Assembly (NCBI RefSeq): GCF_002741055.1
Contig: NZ_CP016809.1
Coordinates: 1,634,501-1,698,500 of the forward strand
DNA length: 64,000 nucleotides
Reading direction: 5' to 3'
DNA from: Paenibacillus ihbetae
Lineage (GTDB): Bacteria; Bacillota; Bacilli; Paenibacillales; Paenibacillaceae
Part shown: piece by piece, positions 34,528 through 42,849 of the stretch
How positions within the stretch are numbered: position 1 is the first letter of the stretch
Layout: the number at the start of each line of letters is the position of its first letter
Translations under genes and position numbers: made by a program
Notes under the pieces: model-generated
What the model was told of the DNA's origin: nothing
Database searches by the model: none
The model's input: only the letters and a program-made list of their open reading frames with translations

Positions 34528-34556
34528 CATATTATGTTGAAAATGGGGGGATGGTG
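34528..34556 (-). promoter_or_regulatory. Candidate SigK promoter of gerE
   Basis: On the minus strand CACC (34553-34556), a 16-base spacer and CATAATATG (34528-34536). This fits the SigK pattern mACm-N16-CATAnnnTa except the last base. SigK control of gerE is known in B. subtilis. Confidence 0.5.
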
Positions 34557-34754
34557 CGCATGCTGCCGCCATTTGGGCGTTTTAGCGGGCGTTGGTGATT
34601 TTTATCCTTGCTTATCCGCACTCGTTGTTCTATGATGATGGTGTTAAAAATTATTTTCTTTTAATTTTCATTCTCAATAAAATTTTTTTCATGATTTTTC
34701 GCACCTGATGCCGCACGATAAGCTTACCGGGAATCAGTGAAAAGGAGGCTTGCG

Positions 34755-35630
34755 ATGACACCGATCCTGCATATTATCTCCGTTGAAAAGGACCGCCTGC
34801 CCCGGCAGGAGAAACGGCTCGCGGAGTTTATTTTGGCGGCCCCGTCCGAGATCGTGCATATGGGCATTAAGGATCTTGCCGACCGGTGCGAAGTCAGCGC
34901 CGCAACGGTGACCCGCTTCTGCAAAAATTTTCAATGCAAGGGGTATCCTGATTTTAAGCTCAAGCTTGCTTCCGAGATTGCCCATGCCGAGATGGCAGCG
35001 CGGACCGGCAACACCCGCTATCAGGACATCGTGGCCGGAAATCCGCTCGCAGGCATTGTCGAGGCGATCGAATCCAATCATCTGACCTCGATTCGGGACA
35101 CCACGGAGCTCCTTGATCTCGGGCAGCTGGAACGGGCGGTGGATGCCCTGTGCCGCGCCAAGCGAATCGATCTGTACGGCGTTGCCACTTCATCGATCGT
35201 GGCCCAGGACTTCTACCAGAAGCTGATCCGGATCGGCAAGAATTGCACGGCCTTCGCAGACTCCCACATGCAGATCACGTCGGCTTCCACCCTGACGTCA
35301 AGCGATGTGGCCGTAGCGGTCTCCTACTCGGGCGAAACGCCCGAAACGATCGATGCCCTTGCTTGCGCAAAGGATGCCGGCGCTTTCACGATCAGCATCA
35401 CCTCTTATCGAAGCAGCGCTATATCTGCCTTGGCGGATATCACATTGTATTCTTCCTCGCTGGAGGAAGGCATGCGCCGGGGAGATATGGCTTCCCGGAT
35501 CGCGCAGCTTCATATTATCGACATCCTGTTCATGGGAATGGCCAGCCGTGACTTTTCCACGTATGTACCAAGGCTGGAACAGTCCTATCTGAATGTTAAA
35601 AACTACCGCAAAAGCCGAGGAGGACATTGA
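34755..35630 (+). CDS. RpiR/MurR-family transcriptional regulator
   Basis: A 291-residue sugar-phosphate-responsive regulator. The N-terminal HTH_6 domain (about 1-77) has ADRCEVSAATVTRFCKNFQCKGYPDFK; the C-terminal SIS domain (about 125-255) has DLYGVATSSIVAQDF and VAVSYSGETPETID. The ATG at 34755 follows AAAGGAGG. It precedes nagB by 4 bp in one operon, so it probably senses an amino-sugar phosphate and controls nagBA. In B. subtilis the equivalent role is held by a GntR-type regulator, so this is a replaced regulator. Confidence 0.92.
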   Translation: MTPILHIISVEKDRLPRQEKRLAEFILAAPSEIVHMGIKDLADRCEVSAATVTRFCKNFQCKGYPDFKLKLASEIAHAEMAARTGNTRYQDIVAGNPLAGIVEAIESNHLTSIRDTTELLDLGQLERAVDALCRAKRIDLYGVATSSIVAQDFYQKLIRIGKNCTAFADSHMQITSASTLTSSDVAVAVSYSGETPETIDALACAKDAGAFTISITSYRSSAISALADITLYSSSLEEGMRRGDMASRIAQLHIIDILFMGMASRDFSTYVPRLEQSYLNVKNYRKSRGGH

Positions 35631-35634
35631 AGAC

Positions 35635-36363
35635 ATGAATATTTTCATCCTGCGTGACGAAGAGCAATTTGTACAAACAGGCGCCAGCCTGATCTCGGGA
35701 CTGCTGCATACGAATCCACGGGCAACCCTGGGTCTGGCTACAGGCAGCACGCCGATCGGCCTGTATACCAAGCTGATCGAGATGAACAAGCAAGGGCTGG
35801 TCAGCTTCGCGCAGGCGACGACATACAATCTGGACGAATATGTCGGTCTGCCTGAGAATCATCCGGAAAGCTACCGGACCTTCATGAACGAAAAGTTCTT
35901 CAACCATATCGATATTCAGATCGAGCGGACGCATGTGCCGAACGGCAATGCAGCGAATCTTGAAGAGGAGTGCCTGAATTACGACCGGATGCTCGAAGAG
36001 CACGGCCCGGTCGACCTGCAGCTTCTCGGCATCGGCCATAACGGTCACATCGGCTTCAACGAGCCAGGAGAATCCCTAACCGGAGGAACCCATTTGGTGG
36101 AGCTTCAGGAGAAAACCCGCACAGCGAATGCCAGATTCTTCCCTTCCTTGGACGATGTCCCGACCCATGCCATCACGATGGGAGTGGCCAGCATTCTGAA
36201 GGCCCGTCAGATTCTTCTTCTCGTTCGGGGCGAGGATAAAGCCGAAATCGTGCATCGCGCACTGAAGGGGCCGATTACGACGGAATGTCCTGCATCCCTG
36301 CTTCAGTGCCACTCCAATGTGGTCGTGCTTCTCGACCAAGGCGCAGGGAGACTGTTCGTATGA
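35635..36363 (+). CDS. nagB: Glucosamine-6-phosphate deaminase
   Basis: Converts glucosamine-6-phosphate to fructose-6-phosphate and ammonia. At 242 residues it is the usual Bacillus length. Motifs: LGLATGSTPIGLY (substrate loop), YNLDEYVGLPENH with the catalytic D, and GIGHNGHIGFNEPG with the catalytic H. The ATG at 35635 is 10 bases after GAGGAGG; longer in-frame starts lie inside rpiR. The stop overlaps nagA by ATGA. Confidence 0.96.
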   Translation: MNIFILRDEEQFVQTGASLISGLLHTNPRATLGLATGSTPIGLYTKLIEMNKQGLVSFAQATTYNLDEYVGLPENHPESYRTFMNEKFFNHIDIQIERTHVPNGNAANLEEECLNYDRMLEEHGPVDLQLLGIGHNGHIGFNEPGESLTGGTHLVELQEKTRTANARFFPSLDDVPTHAITMGVASILKARQILLLVRGEDKAEIVHRALKGPITTECPASLLQCHSNVVVLLDQGAGRLFV

Positions 36364-37547
36364 GTAACGGGAATTTAGCTCAAATACAGCTGCTGTACGG
36401 AAACGTGCTGACACCAGCAGGGCTCATCCAGGATGGCGTGCTCGCCATCGCTGGTGAGAAGATTGTTTACGCTGGTGAGGCCGCCGGATTGCCGGCCGAG
36501 CTTCAGCAAAATGATCCTCAAGTGCTCAAGCACCCGGATGGTTACATCATTCCCGGCTTCATCGATATCCATGTCCATGGCGGCAACAGCGAAGACTTCA
36601 TGGATTCGAGCAAGGAAGTGCTGGATAAAATCACATCATTCCACAGCTCCCAAGGCACGACGGCGATGCTGGCGACGACGATGACCGCGCCTAAGGCGGA
36701 TATCGATCGCGTGCTGCAGGAAGTACAGAACTACCGTAATCAAGAGATGCCTTATACCCGGCTTGAAGGCGTACATCTCGAAGGGCCGTTCATCAGTCCT
36801 AAATGGCCGGGAGCCCAAAACCCCGAGCATATCGTCCTGGCGAACATCGAGTGGCTTGAGGAATGGGTGTCCAAGTATCCGGGACTTGTTCGGCAGGTGA
36901 CCCTTGCCCCTGAACGGGAAGGGGCTCTGGAAGCCGTAAAATGGCTTAACAGCCATGGTATTGTCGCTGCGTTGGGTCATACCGATGCGACCTATGAAGA
37001 AGTCGAAGCCGCCGTAGAGGCCGGTCTGAGCCATGGCGTGCACACATTCAATGCCATGACGGGACTGCATCACCGCAAGCCCGGCGTTGTCGGCGCCATG
37101 CTGAGCGATGACCGTCTGAGCTGCGAGATCATTGCCGACGGCATCCATGTTCATCCGGCAGCGATGCGCATTCTGGCTCGGATGAAGCCTCAAGACAAGC
37201 TCATCCTGATTACGGATGCGATGTCCGCCACAGGCATGCCTGACGGCGAATACACCATAGGCGATTTGCCTGTCGTCGTAGAGGATGGCATCGCTACGCT
37301 CAAGAGCAACCGTAATAGTCTGGCAGGCAGCACCTTGACCATGATCAAGGGCTTCCAGCTCCTCGTTCGCGAGGTAGGGTTAAGCCTGGAGCAGGCCTCC
37401 CTTGCCGCCAGCACGAATCCGGCCAAGAAGATCGGTATCCACGACCGCACCGGTTCGCTTGAAGCCGGGAAGCTTGCTGATGTACTGCTGCTCGATCATA
37501 AGCTTGAGCTGCAAGGCGTATGGATTCAGGGAACGCGCAAACATTAA
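36360..37547 (+). CDS. nagA: N-acetylglucosamine-6-phosphate deacetylase
   Basis: Removes acetate from GlcNAc-6-phosphate, feeding NagB, in cell-wall recycling and chitin-sugar use. At 395 residues it has the amidohydrolase barrel motifs DIHVHGG (metal), LEGPFISP, AALGHTDATY, GVHTFNAM and ILITDAMSATG with the catalytic D. The ATG overlaps the nagB stop. No PTS or chitinase gene is adjacent, so GlcNAc-6-P must come from elsewhere. Confidence 0.96.
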   Translation: MSNGNLAQIQLLYGNVLTPAGLIQDGVLAIAGEKIVYAGEAAGLPAELQQNDPQVLKHPDGYIIPGFIDIHVHGGNSEDFMDSSKEVLDKITSFHSSQGTTAMLATTMTAPKADIDRVLQEVQNYRNQEMPYTRLEGVHLEGPFISPKWPGAQNPEHIVLANIEWLEEWVSKYPGLVRQVTLAPEREGALEAVKWLNSHGIVAALGHTDATYEEVEAAVEAGLSHGVHTFNAMTGLHHRKPGVVGAMLSDDRLSCEIIADGIHVHPAAMRILARMKPQDKLILITDAMSATGMPDGEYTIGDLPVVVEDGIATLKSNRNSLAGSTLTMIKGFQLLVREVGLSLEQASLAASTNPAKKIGIHDRTGSLEAGKLADVLLLDHKLELQGVWIQGTRKH

Positions 37548-37580
37548 CCAGTAACAGCGATCGAATATAAAGAAACATGC

Positions 37581-37630
37581 AAAGGAGCTGCCTTGTTAGG
37601 GATGTACTCATCCTAACGGGCAGCTCCTTT
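37581..37630. terminator. Terminator after nagA
   Basis: AAAGGAGCTGCC...TTAGGA / TCCTAA...GGCAGCTCCTTT, a long stem shared by the convergent genes nagA (+) and the YhcN/YlaJ gene (-). Confidence 0.82.
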
Positions 37631-37652
37631 GGCTGTAACGAATGTTGCGGTT

Positions 37653-38705
37653 TTACCGGCTGTTCCGGTTCCCGCCGAACCATCCATCGTCCGTATCGTT
37701 GTTAATCAGATTGCCCCGGGTATCATTCATGCCGTCACGTCCGCCAAGGTTAAGCGGGAAGATGCGGTTGATCCATGAACCGAAATCGCGGGCAAGCGTG
37801 CCGAACGTGTTGCCGGCATTGCCGTTGGTCGCAAATCCGTTCGCCTGCTGATAAAAATCCTGATCCGAGGAAACATAAACCTGCTGGATATGCGGAGCCG
37901 TTTTGCGAATTTTACTGCTGATTTCCTGGCGGATATGCTGCGGTACGTCATTGCCGTTGTTATTCGTGTTCATCATTCCCATATTGTTACCGTTATAAGT
38001 TCCATAAGGCACGCCGTTAATGCCTGTTCCGATTCGAGTGTCGTTGATGTTGCCATCGGTGCCTCTCGTACCCGTCATCGTGTTGGTACGCGGGGTGTTC
38101 ATCGTATTGAAGCCGCCGTCGGCGAAGCCGTTGTTCCGCGTCGTTCCGCGAACCCCGAAACCGCGCGTATCCGCATTGCCGCCAAGCCCTGTACCAAAGC
38201 CGGTATTGTTATCTGTGGCACCTCTTGTGTTATCTGTCATATCCCGAAGAAGTCCGACACTGCCGGTGCTTGTGTTAGTACCGTTCAACGCATTGGCCCG
38301 GGTACCGTTTGTCATCGTTCTGCCGGTACCGGGACTAATTCCTGTCGTACGTCCGTTAATGCTGTCGGTTTGCGCTCCCGTATTTTGGTTGTCCAGAGCG
38401 AGCGAGACATAAGCGTTACGGTTCGTCACAAATACATGCGCGGAGCCTACTCCGCTGACGCGGGATACTTTGGCGGAAAGCTCCCGGCTGTATTTCAGGT
38501 TGGTGAGATCGTGCTGTGAACCTGTTTGCGTTTGGTTATTCCGAACGGAATTTAACCCGACGCGGCCGCCGTCGACATTATTCGTGCGCGTCGTATTGCC
38601 GTTGTTCGCATTGCCGTTGTTCGCATCGCCGCATCCTGCAACTGCGGTCATGCTGAGAAGCAGGGCCGCGGAGACGGTCAGGTTGAGGGCTTTCGATTTA
38701 ATCAT
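37653..38705 (-). CDS. YhcN/YlaJ-family sporulation lipoprotein with long Asn/Gly/Thr-rich insert
   Basis: A lipoprotein of spores. The signal peptide ends in SMTAVAGC. The YhcN/YlaJ domain is split: the first part (LKYSRELSAKVSRVSGVGSAHVFVTNRNAYVSLAL, about 70-107) and the second (VPQHIRQEISSKIRKTAPHIQQVYVSSDQDFYQQ, about 258-291). They are separated by about 150 residues dominated by N, G, T and R (TNTSTGSVG..., NTMNTPRTNTMTGTRG). Family members are usually about 200 residues, so the insert is unusual. The second ATG (38705) is preferred since the first abuts GGAGG. Confidence 0.87.
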   Translation of the reverse strand: MIKSKALNLTVSAALLLSMTAVAGCGDANNGNANNGNTTRTNNVDGGRVGLNSVRNNQTQTGSQHDLTNLKYSRELSAKVSRVSGVGSAHVFVTNRNAYVSLALDNQNTGAQTDSINGRTTGISPGTGRTMTNGTRANALNGTNTSTGSVGLLRDMTDNTRGATDNNTGFGTGLGGNADTRGFGVRGTTRNNGFADGGFNTMNTPRTNTMTGTRGTDGNINDTRIGTGINGVPYGTYNGNNMGMMNTNNNGNDVPQHIRQEISSKIRKTAPHIQQVYVSSDQDFYQQANGFATNGNAGNTFGTLARDFGSWINRIFPLNLGGRDGMNDTRGNLINNDTDDGWFGGNRNSR

Positions 38706-38853
38706 GTTCATCCTCCATCTCTATAATAAGTGTAGTAACACCGTTAGGATGGCTTTGCGGCAGTAGCGGTATGCTGAAAGGTTTTAACATGGAATATAAG
38801 TGTATCCCCGATTTAGCAGCTCTCCTTGATGCGAAACTCCCCATTTGCCACAT

Positions 38854-38883
38854 AAAAAATGCCGATGGAGTTCCATCGGCATT
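38854..38883 (-). terminator. Terminator of the spore glycan operon
   Basis: AATGCCGATGGA / TCCATCGGCATT stem followed by TTTTTT on the minus strand, 23 bp beyond the last gene of the operon. Confidence 0.85.
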
Positions 38884-38905
38884 GGATATGGATCGGTTTA
38901 CGTAC

Positions 38906-39853
38906 TTAACGGGCTCGGCTTCGCGCATAGTCCATAATATCGGCGATCGATTCCGCCAGCCTATACCTTGGCTTCCAGCCTAGCGATTTCAGAAGTGAGG
39001 CACCTTGCCCATAGGCGCTTCCTTTATTAAGCGAATCGGCTGATATAGGACTCGATTCTGGGCCCCAATCGATAGGCACCGCCTCCTGCGTCAAACCAAG
39101 CAGCGCTCGGGTCAGCTCTTCGAGCGTATGATTTTCCCCTGATTCGATCGGGTAGGTTACGCCGGGCGAACCATGGCTTAGTAAATATCCGTACGCACAA
39201 ACCGCATCCCGCACGTCCAGGAAATCCCTGGATTCGTGGCGGGAGCTAATTTTGAATACCGGATGCGGCTTTCCCGCTTCACATTCTGCGATATACCGAG
39301 CCAGCAGCGTGCAAAAGCCCCTGGACTCGCCCGGTCCGATTAAATTGGATGGCTCCGCTAAAATAATCGGCTGGTTATACAGACTGTGCCAGGCGGCCGC
39401 GGCCCACGTGCCAAAGGTTTTGCTGAGACTGTACGGATGCGGCACAGCAGCCGGCCCTTTAGCCGGATCGATGCTGAGACGGGAGCCCACCATGAGGATG
39501 ACGCAATCCGGACGATGGCGGCGCAGCGCCTCGAGCAAGTAAACGGGAGCCATCGCATTGCTCTCCATATATTGATCGGGGTGCTCCCAGGACTCGGAGG
39601 CTGAATTTTTTCCGGCCAAATGCAGAACATAATCCGGAAGGCTGTCCTTCACCAATCGATCGGTTTGCTCCCGATCCTCCAAATGGCATTCCTGCGGAAG
39701 CACATCCGGGATGGCCTTAAGACGTGCCATATCCCGCCCTGCGGCGATAACCGTGCAGCCCTGGCGGACAAAATACGCACAGGCATGAAGGCCGGTAAAC
39801 CCGGAGGCTCCTGTAATGAGAAGCTTTTTCTTGTTTAATGTGCCTGCTGCCAT
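38906..39853 (-). CDS. NAD-dependent epimerase/dehydratase (SDR)
   Basis: An extended short-chain dehydrogenase of 315 residues acting on a nucleotide sugar. Cofactor motif GASGFTGLHA (15-24), catalytic Y-x-x-x-K in PYSLSKTFG, and a substrate region ISSRHESRDFLDVRDAV. It resembles GDP-mannose 4,6-dehydratase and UDP-glucose 4-epimerase relatives, but the exact reaction is not determined. AAAGGAG lies 8 bases before the ATG, which overlaps the reductase gene by 19 bp. It is the last gene of the operon, so it may supply a further sugar or the final reduction. Confidence 0.85.
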   Translation of the reverse strand: MAAGTLNKKKLLITGASGFTGLHACAYFVRQGCTVIAAGRDMARLKAIPDVLPQECHLEDREQTDRLVKDSLPDYVLHLAGKNSASESWEHPDQYMESNAMAPVYLLEALRRHRPDCVILMVGSRLSIDPAKGPAAVPHPYSLSKTFGTWAAAAWHSLYNQPIILAEPSNLIGPGESRGFCTLLARYIAECEAGKPHPVFKISSRHESRDFLDVRDAVCAYGYLLSHGSPGVTYPIESGENHTLEELTRALLGLTQEAVPIDWGPESSPISADSLNKGSAYGQGASLLKSLGWKPRYRLAESIADIMDYARSRAR

Positions 39854-40662
39854 TCATACATCTCCTTTAACATTTGAACATAATCGGGGAACGGATAAAC
39901 GGCATCGAGCCGGGTATTCCGGAGGGTACGGTCCTGAACGAACGCATCGGACGGTACAACATGGACGTCTTGCTTTCCCCATATGTCCTTGAACAACAGC
40001 AGCAAATCGTATTTGCTAACCGGATTGGGATGCCCCAGATGGATCAAGCCTCCGACATCCTTGTTCATGAAGAAGTCGATGGCTTTTGCCAGCTCCAGGG
40101 TCGTGACTCCGTTCCATTTGACGGCACGGTATCCCGTAACTTCCCCACGCTGTTTCATGAACCAGTTAAACAAGCCGATTCCGCTCTGGCGGATCTCCGG
40201 ACCGATGATGGAAGTCCGGATCGTCAAATGGTCAGGTTCCCTGACCTCACCCAGCGCCTTCGTGAGCGCGTAGGCGGAGATTCCATCGGGAAGATCATCT
40301 TCCCGATAGCCTCCTTTGTCCCCAAGAAACACACAGTCCGTGCTGATGTGGATTAGACGTGCCGAGATGGAATCCGCCAAATAACGCAAACGATGCGGGA
40401 GGAAGCCGTTGATATGATATGCATTTATTTTGTCATCCTCTGCCCGTTGATTCAAGACCCCGACCGCATTAATGATGATATCCGGCCTTACCGCCCGAAC
40501 GACATGCTCCACTGCGCTCATATCGGTAACATCCAGCACCAAGCTTTTGGAATCGCAGCTGTCCCGGGTGGTGTAAAAGACATGGTGCTTGCCTGATTGC
40601 TGAAAGTATTGAACAAGCATATGCCCTGCCATTCCATTTCCCCCGAGAATGAGCATCTTCAT
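39835..40662 (-). CDS. RmlD-like nucleotide-sugar 4-reductase
   Basis: A 275-residue SDR of the dTDP-4-dehydrorhamnose reductase family. Cofactor motif GGNGMAGHM (8-16), ISTDCVF and catalytic YALTKALGE. Beside a UDP-GlcNAc 4,6-dehydratase and a UDP-GlcNAc 2-epimerase homologue it fits the WbvR step of the UDP-L-RhaNAc / UDP-L-QuiNAc route better than dTDP-rhamnose, because no rmlB or rmlC is near. The 4-base ATGA-type overlap with the dehydratase gene supports a joint pathway. Confidence 0.85.
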   Translation of the reverse strand: MKMLILGGNGMAGHMLVQYFQQSGKHHVFYTTRDSCDSKSLVLDVTDMSAVEHVVRAVRPDIIINAVGVLNQRAEDDKINAYHINGFLPHRLRYLADSISARLIHISTDCVFLGDKGGYREDDLPDGISAYALTKALGEVREPDHLTIRTSIIGPEIRQSGIGLFNWFMKQRGEVTGYRAVKWNGVTTLELAKAIDFFMNKDVGGLIHLGHPNPVSKYDLLLLFKDIWGKQDVHVVPSDAFVQDRTLRNTRLDAVYPFPDYVQMLKEMYEWQQAH

Positions 40663-41645
40663 GACAAGAAGCCTCCGCGCCGCAGGATATCGCGTATTTC
40701 ATCTTTGTTCATCAAGTTGTGCTCGGAGCTGAAGCTGTTGAACGATACCTTCGGCAAGCCTTGATACCGCTCTTTCAGATTCGGAATGTCGAGGGTCGGA
40801 AGAATAACCAGATATTCGTCGTCATAGACAACCGTCGTCAAGCTTTCGAAATCACTCATCAGAATCTCATGGATTTTCTCACCTGGCCGTGTGCCGGTTT
40901 CAACCAGGCTGACTTCGCTTCGGCCGGATGCCTCAATCAGCACGTCCGCCAAATCGACGATCCGGCAGGTCGGCATCATCATCACGAAAATCTCGCCGCC
41001 AACGCTTTCGACGGAGGCTTTAAACAGCAGGGAGATAGCATCCTTCAGCGTCAGGAAAAAGCGCGTCATATTTTTATCCGTGATACTGATCTGGCCCTTC
41101 TGCCTAATCTGGCTGTTGAATACATGCACGACGCTTCCATTCGTACCTAGGACGTTACCGCCGCGCACGCAGACGAACTTGGTCGACTGACTCAGCAGGT
41201 TCGCATAGACGATCAGCTTCTCGCCGATCGCTTTGGTCATGCCGTAGAAATTGGACGGGTTGGCCGCCTTGTCGGTCGATATATAAATGACCTTCTTCAC
41301 ATTGTTTTCAATGGCTGCCTCGATCACGTGCTGCGTGCCGACCACATTGGTCTTCAGCGCCTCATAGGGATGCTCCTCACACACGGGAACATGCTTCAGC
41401 GCCGCCAGATGAAATACATAATCGACGCCTTGACAAGCCGCGGTAAGGGCCTCCTTATCGCGAATATCCCCGATCCGGAACGTCAATCGCGGATCCTCGA
41501 ATTCACGGTCCATCGCTACCTGCGTCGCTTCGCTTCTGGAATAGACGATAACCTGCTTCGGATTCATCGGCAGCAGCTGGCTGATCAGTTCGTGGCCCCA
41601 AGAGCCTGTGCCGCCGGTCACCAAAATCCGTTGATTAGTGAACAT
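40659..41645 (-). CDS. UDP-N-acetylglucosamine 4,6-dehydratase (WbjB/CapE/WbvB type)
   Basis: Catalyses dehydration (and 5-epimerisation in the L-sugar branch) of UDP-GlcNAc. 328 residues. Cofactor motif GGTGSWGHEL, HLAALKHVPVCE typical of the FlaA1/CapE group, ISTDKAANPSNFYGMTKAIGEK with the catalytic Y-x-x-x-K (the usual T/D/Y set), and TRPGEKIHE. This HLAALKHVP...EEHP text marks the polysaccharide-biosynthesis dehydratases. It overlaps the 2-epimerase gene by 11 bp upstream and the reductase gene downstream. Confidence 0.9.
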   Translation of the reverse strand: MFTNQRILVTGGTGSWGHELISQLLPMNPKQVIVYSRSEATQVAMDREFEDPRLTFRIGDIRDKEALTAACQGVDYVFHLAALKHVPVCEEHPYEALKTNVVGTQHVIEAAIENNVKKVIYISTDKAANPSNFYGMTKAIGEKLIVYANLLSQSTKFVCVRGGNVLGTNGSVVHVFNSQIRQKGQISITDKNMTRFFLTLKDAISLLFKASVESVGGEIFVMMMPTCRIVDLADVLIEASGRSEVSLVETGTRPGEKIHEILMSDFESLTTVVYDDEYLVILPTLDIPNLKERYQGLPKVSFNSFSSEHNLMNKDEIRDILRRGGFLS

Positions 41646-42729
41646 TCATTTTCCCCCCAAGCACAAATTTTACGACGGTATGCGACACATTGTCCGCCAA
41701 ATATCCCTCCGGGCATTTCCAGTCGCGGCTTAGCTGCGTCATGAGCTTTACCGCTCCGTGAATCCGATCGGCATCAAGGCCGGAAACGATATTGCTGCCG
41801 CAGTCCACTGTTTCGGGCCGCTCCGTCGTCCGTCGAACCGTCACCGTGGGCACATGCATGATGCAGCATTCTTCTTGTACGGTACCGCTGTCCGTAATAG
41901 CGCATAATGCCTCTTTCTCCAGCCGGACAAAATCAAAAAAGCCGAACGGCTCATGAAATTCGATCAGCGGATGAAGCGGAACGTCCGCTACCTCTTGCAA
42001 ACGCGAAGCCGTCCGAGGATGCAGGCTGGTGATCAAACGGTGACCGAAGCTTTCCGCGACGGCATTCAGGCCTCTGAATATTTCTCTTAAATGCTCAGGC
42101 CGATCGACGTTCTCCGACCGGTGAATCGTTACCAGAAAGTACTTCCTGCTGGTTAAGGCCAGCTTCTCCATAATCGTGCTTTCGCTGACCTTGGCATCAT
42201 AATGCTTCAGGACCTCATAGATCGGATTACCGGTAAGGACAATGCGCTGACTGGGAATCCCCTCCCGGAGCAGATGATTTTTGCTGTAGCTCGTATACGG
42301 CATATTGATGGTGGAAACCGCGTCGATGATTCGGCGGTTTTTCTCTTCCGGCACATCCAAATCAAAACAGCGGTTCCCGGCCTCCATGTGCACGACAGGA
42401 TATCCCAGGCGCTCCGCCAATATGGCGCATAACGCGCTGTTCGTATCGCCAAGGAGCAGTACAGTGTCCGGCTGCTCCTTCTCCAAAATCTCCTCGATGC
42501 GGCTGAACATGATCGATAGCTGTCCACCCAAAGTGGCCTGCCGATCCTGGAGCACATAATCCGGGGCACGGAGACCCATCTCCGAAAAAAATATTCCGCT
42601 CAGCGTTTCCGTGAAATTTTGCCCCGTATGAACAAGCACATGCCGCTTCGCATACCGATCCAGAAGAGGAATGATCAAGCTTAGCCGAATAATTTCAGGC
42701 CTTGTACCCAAGATCGTCATGACTTTCAT
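41635..42729 (-). CDS. UDP-N-acetylglucosamine 2-epimerase family (WecB/WbjD/WbvD)
   Basis: A 364-residue non-hydrolysing 2-epimerase homologue. Conserved N-terminus TILGTRPEIIRLSLIIPLL, then VHTGQNF, GDTNSALC, MEAGNRCFD, TIHRSENVDRPE, ITDSGTVQEE and RRTTERPET. In the L-sugar pathways this enzyme inverts C-2 of UDP-L-RhaNAc (to UDP-L-QuiNAc) or of the talose isomer (to UDP-L-FucNAc). AAGGGAG lies before the ATG. Confidence 0.92.
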   Translation of the reverse strand: MKVMTILGTRPEIIRLSLIIPLLDRYAKRHVLVHTGQNFTETLSGIFFSEMGLRAPDYVLQDRQATLGGQLSIMFSRIEEILEKEQPDTVLLLGDTNSALCAILAERLGYPVVHMEAGNRCFDLDVPEEKNRRIIDAVSTINMPYTSYSKNHLLREGIPSQRIVLTGNPIYEVLKHYDAKVSESTIMEKLALTSRKYFLVTIHRSENVDRPEHLREIFRGLNAVAESFGHRLITSLHPRTASRLQEVADVPLHPLIEFHEPFGFFDFVRLEKEALCAITDSGTVQEECCIMHVPTVTVRRTTERPETVDCGSNIVSGLDADRIHGAVKLMTQLSRDWKCPEGYLADNVSHTVVKFVLGGKMNVH

Positions 42730-42849
42730 ATTGGATTCTCCCTTGCCAACGTAATCACAGATCCGAGGGCGATCATTGAAGCAGCACGATCATTCTTCTG
42801 CTTTAAGCGGAGACAGCAGTCTGGTCCTTTGCTCTGCTAGTTCGTTGTG

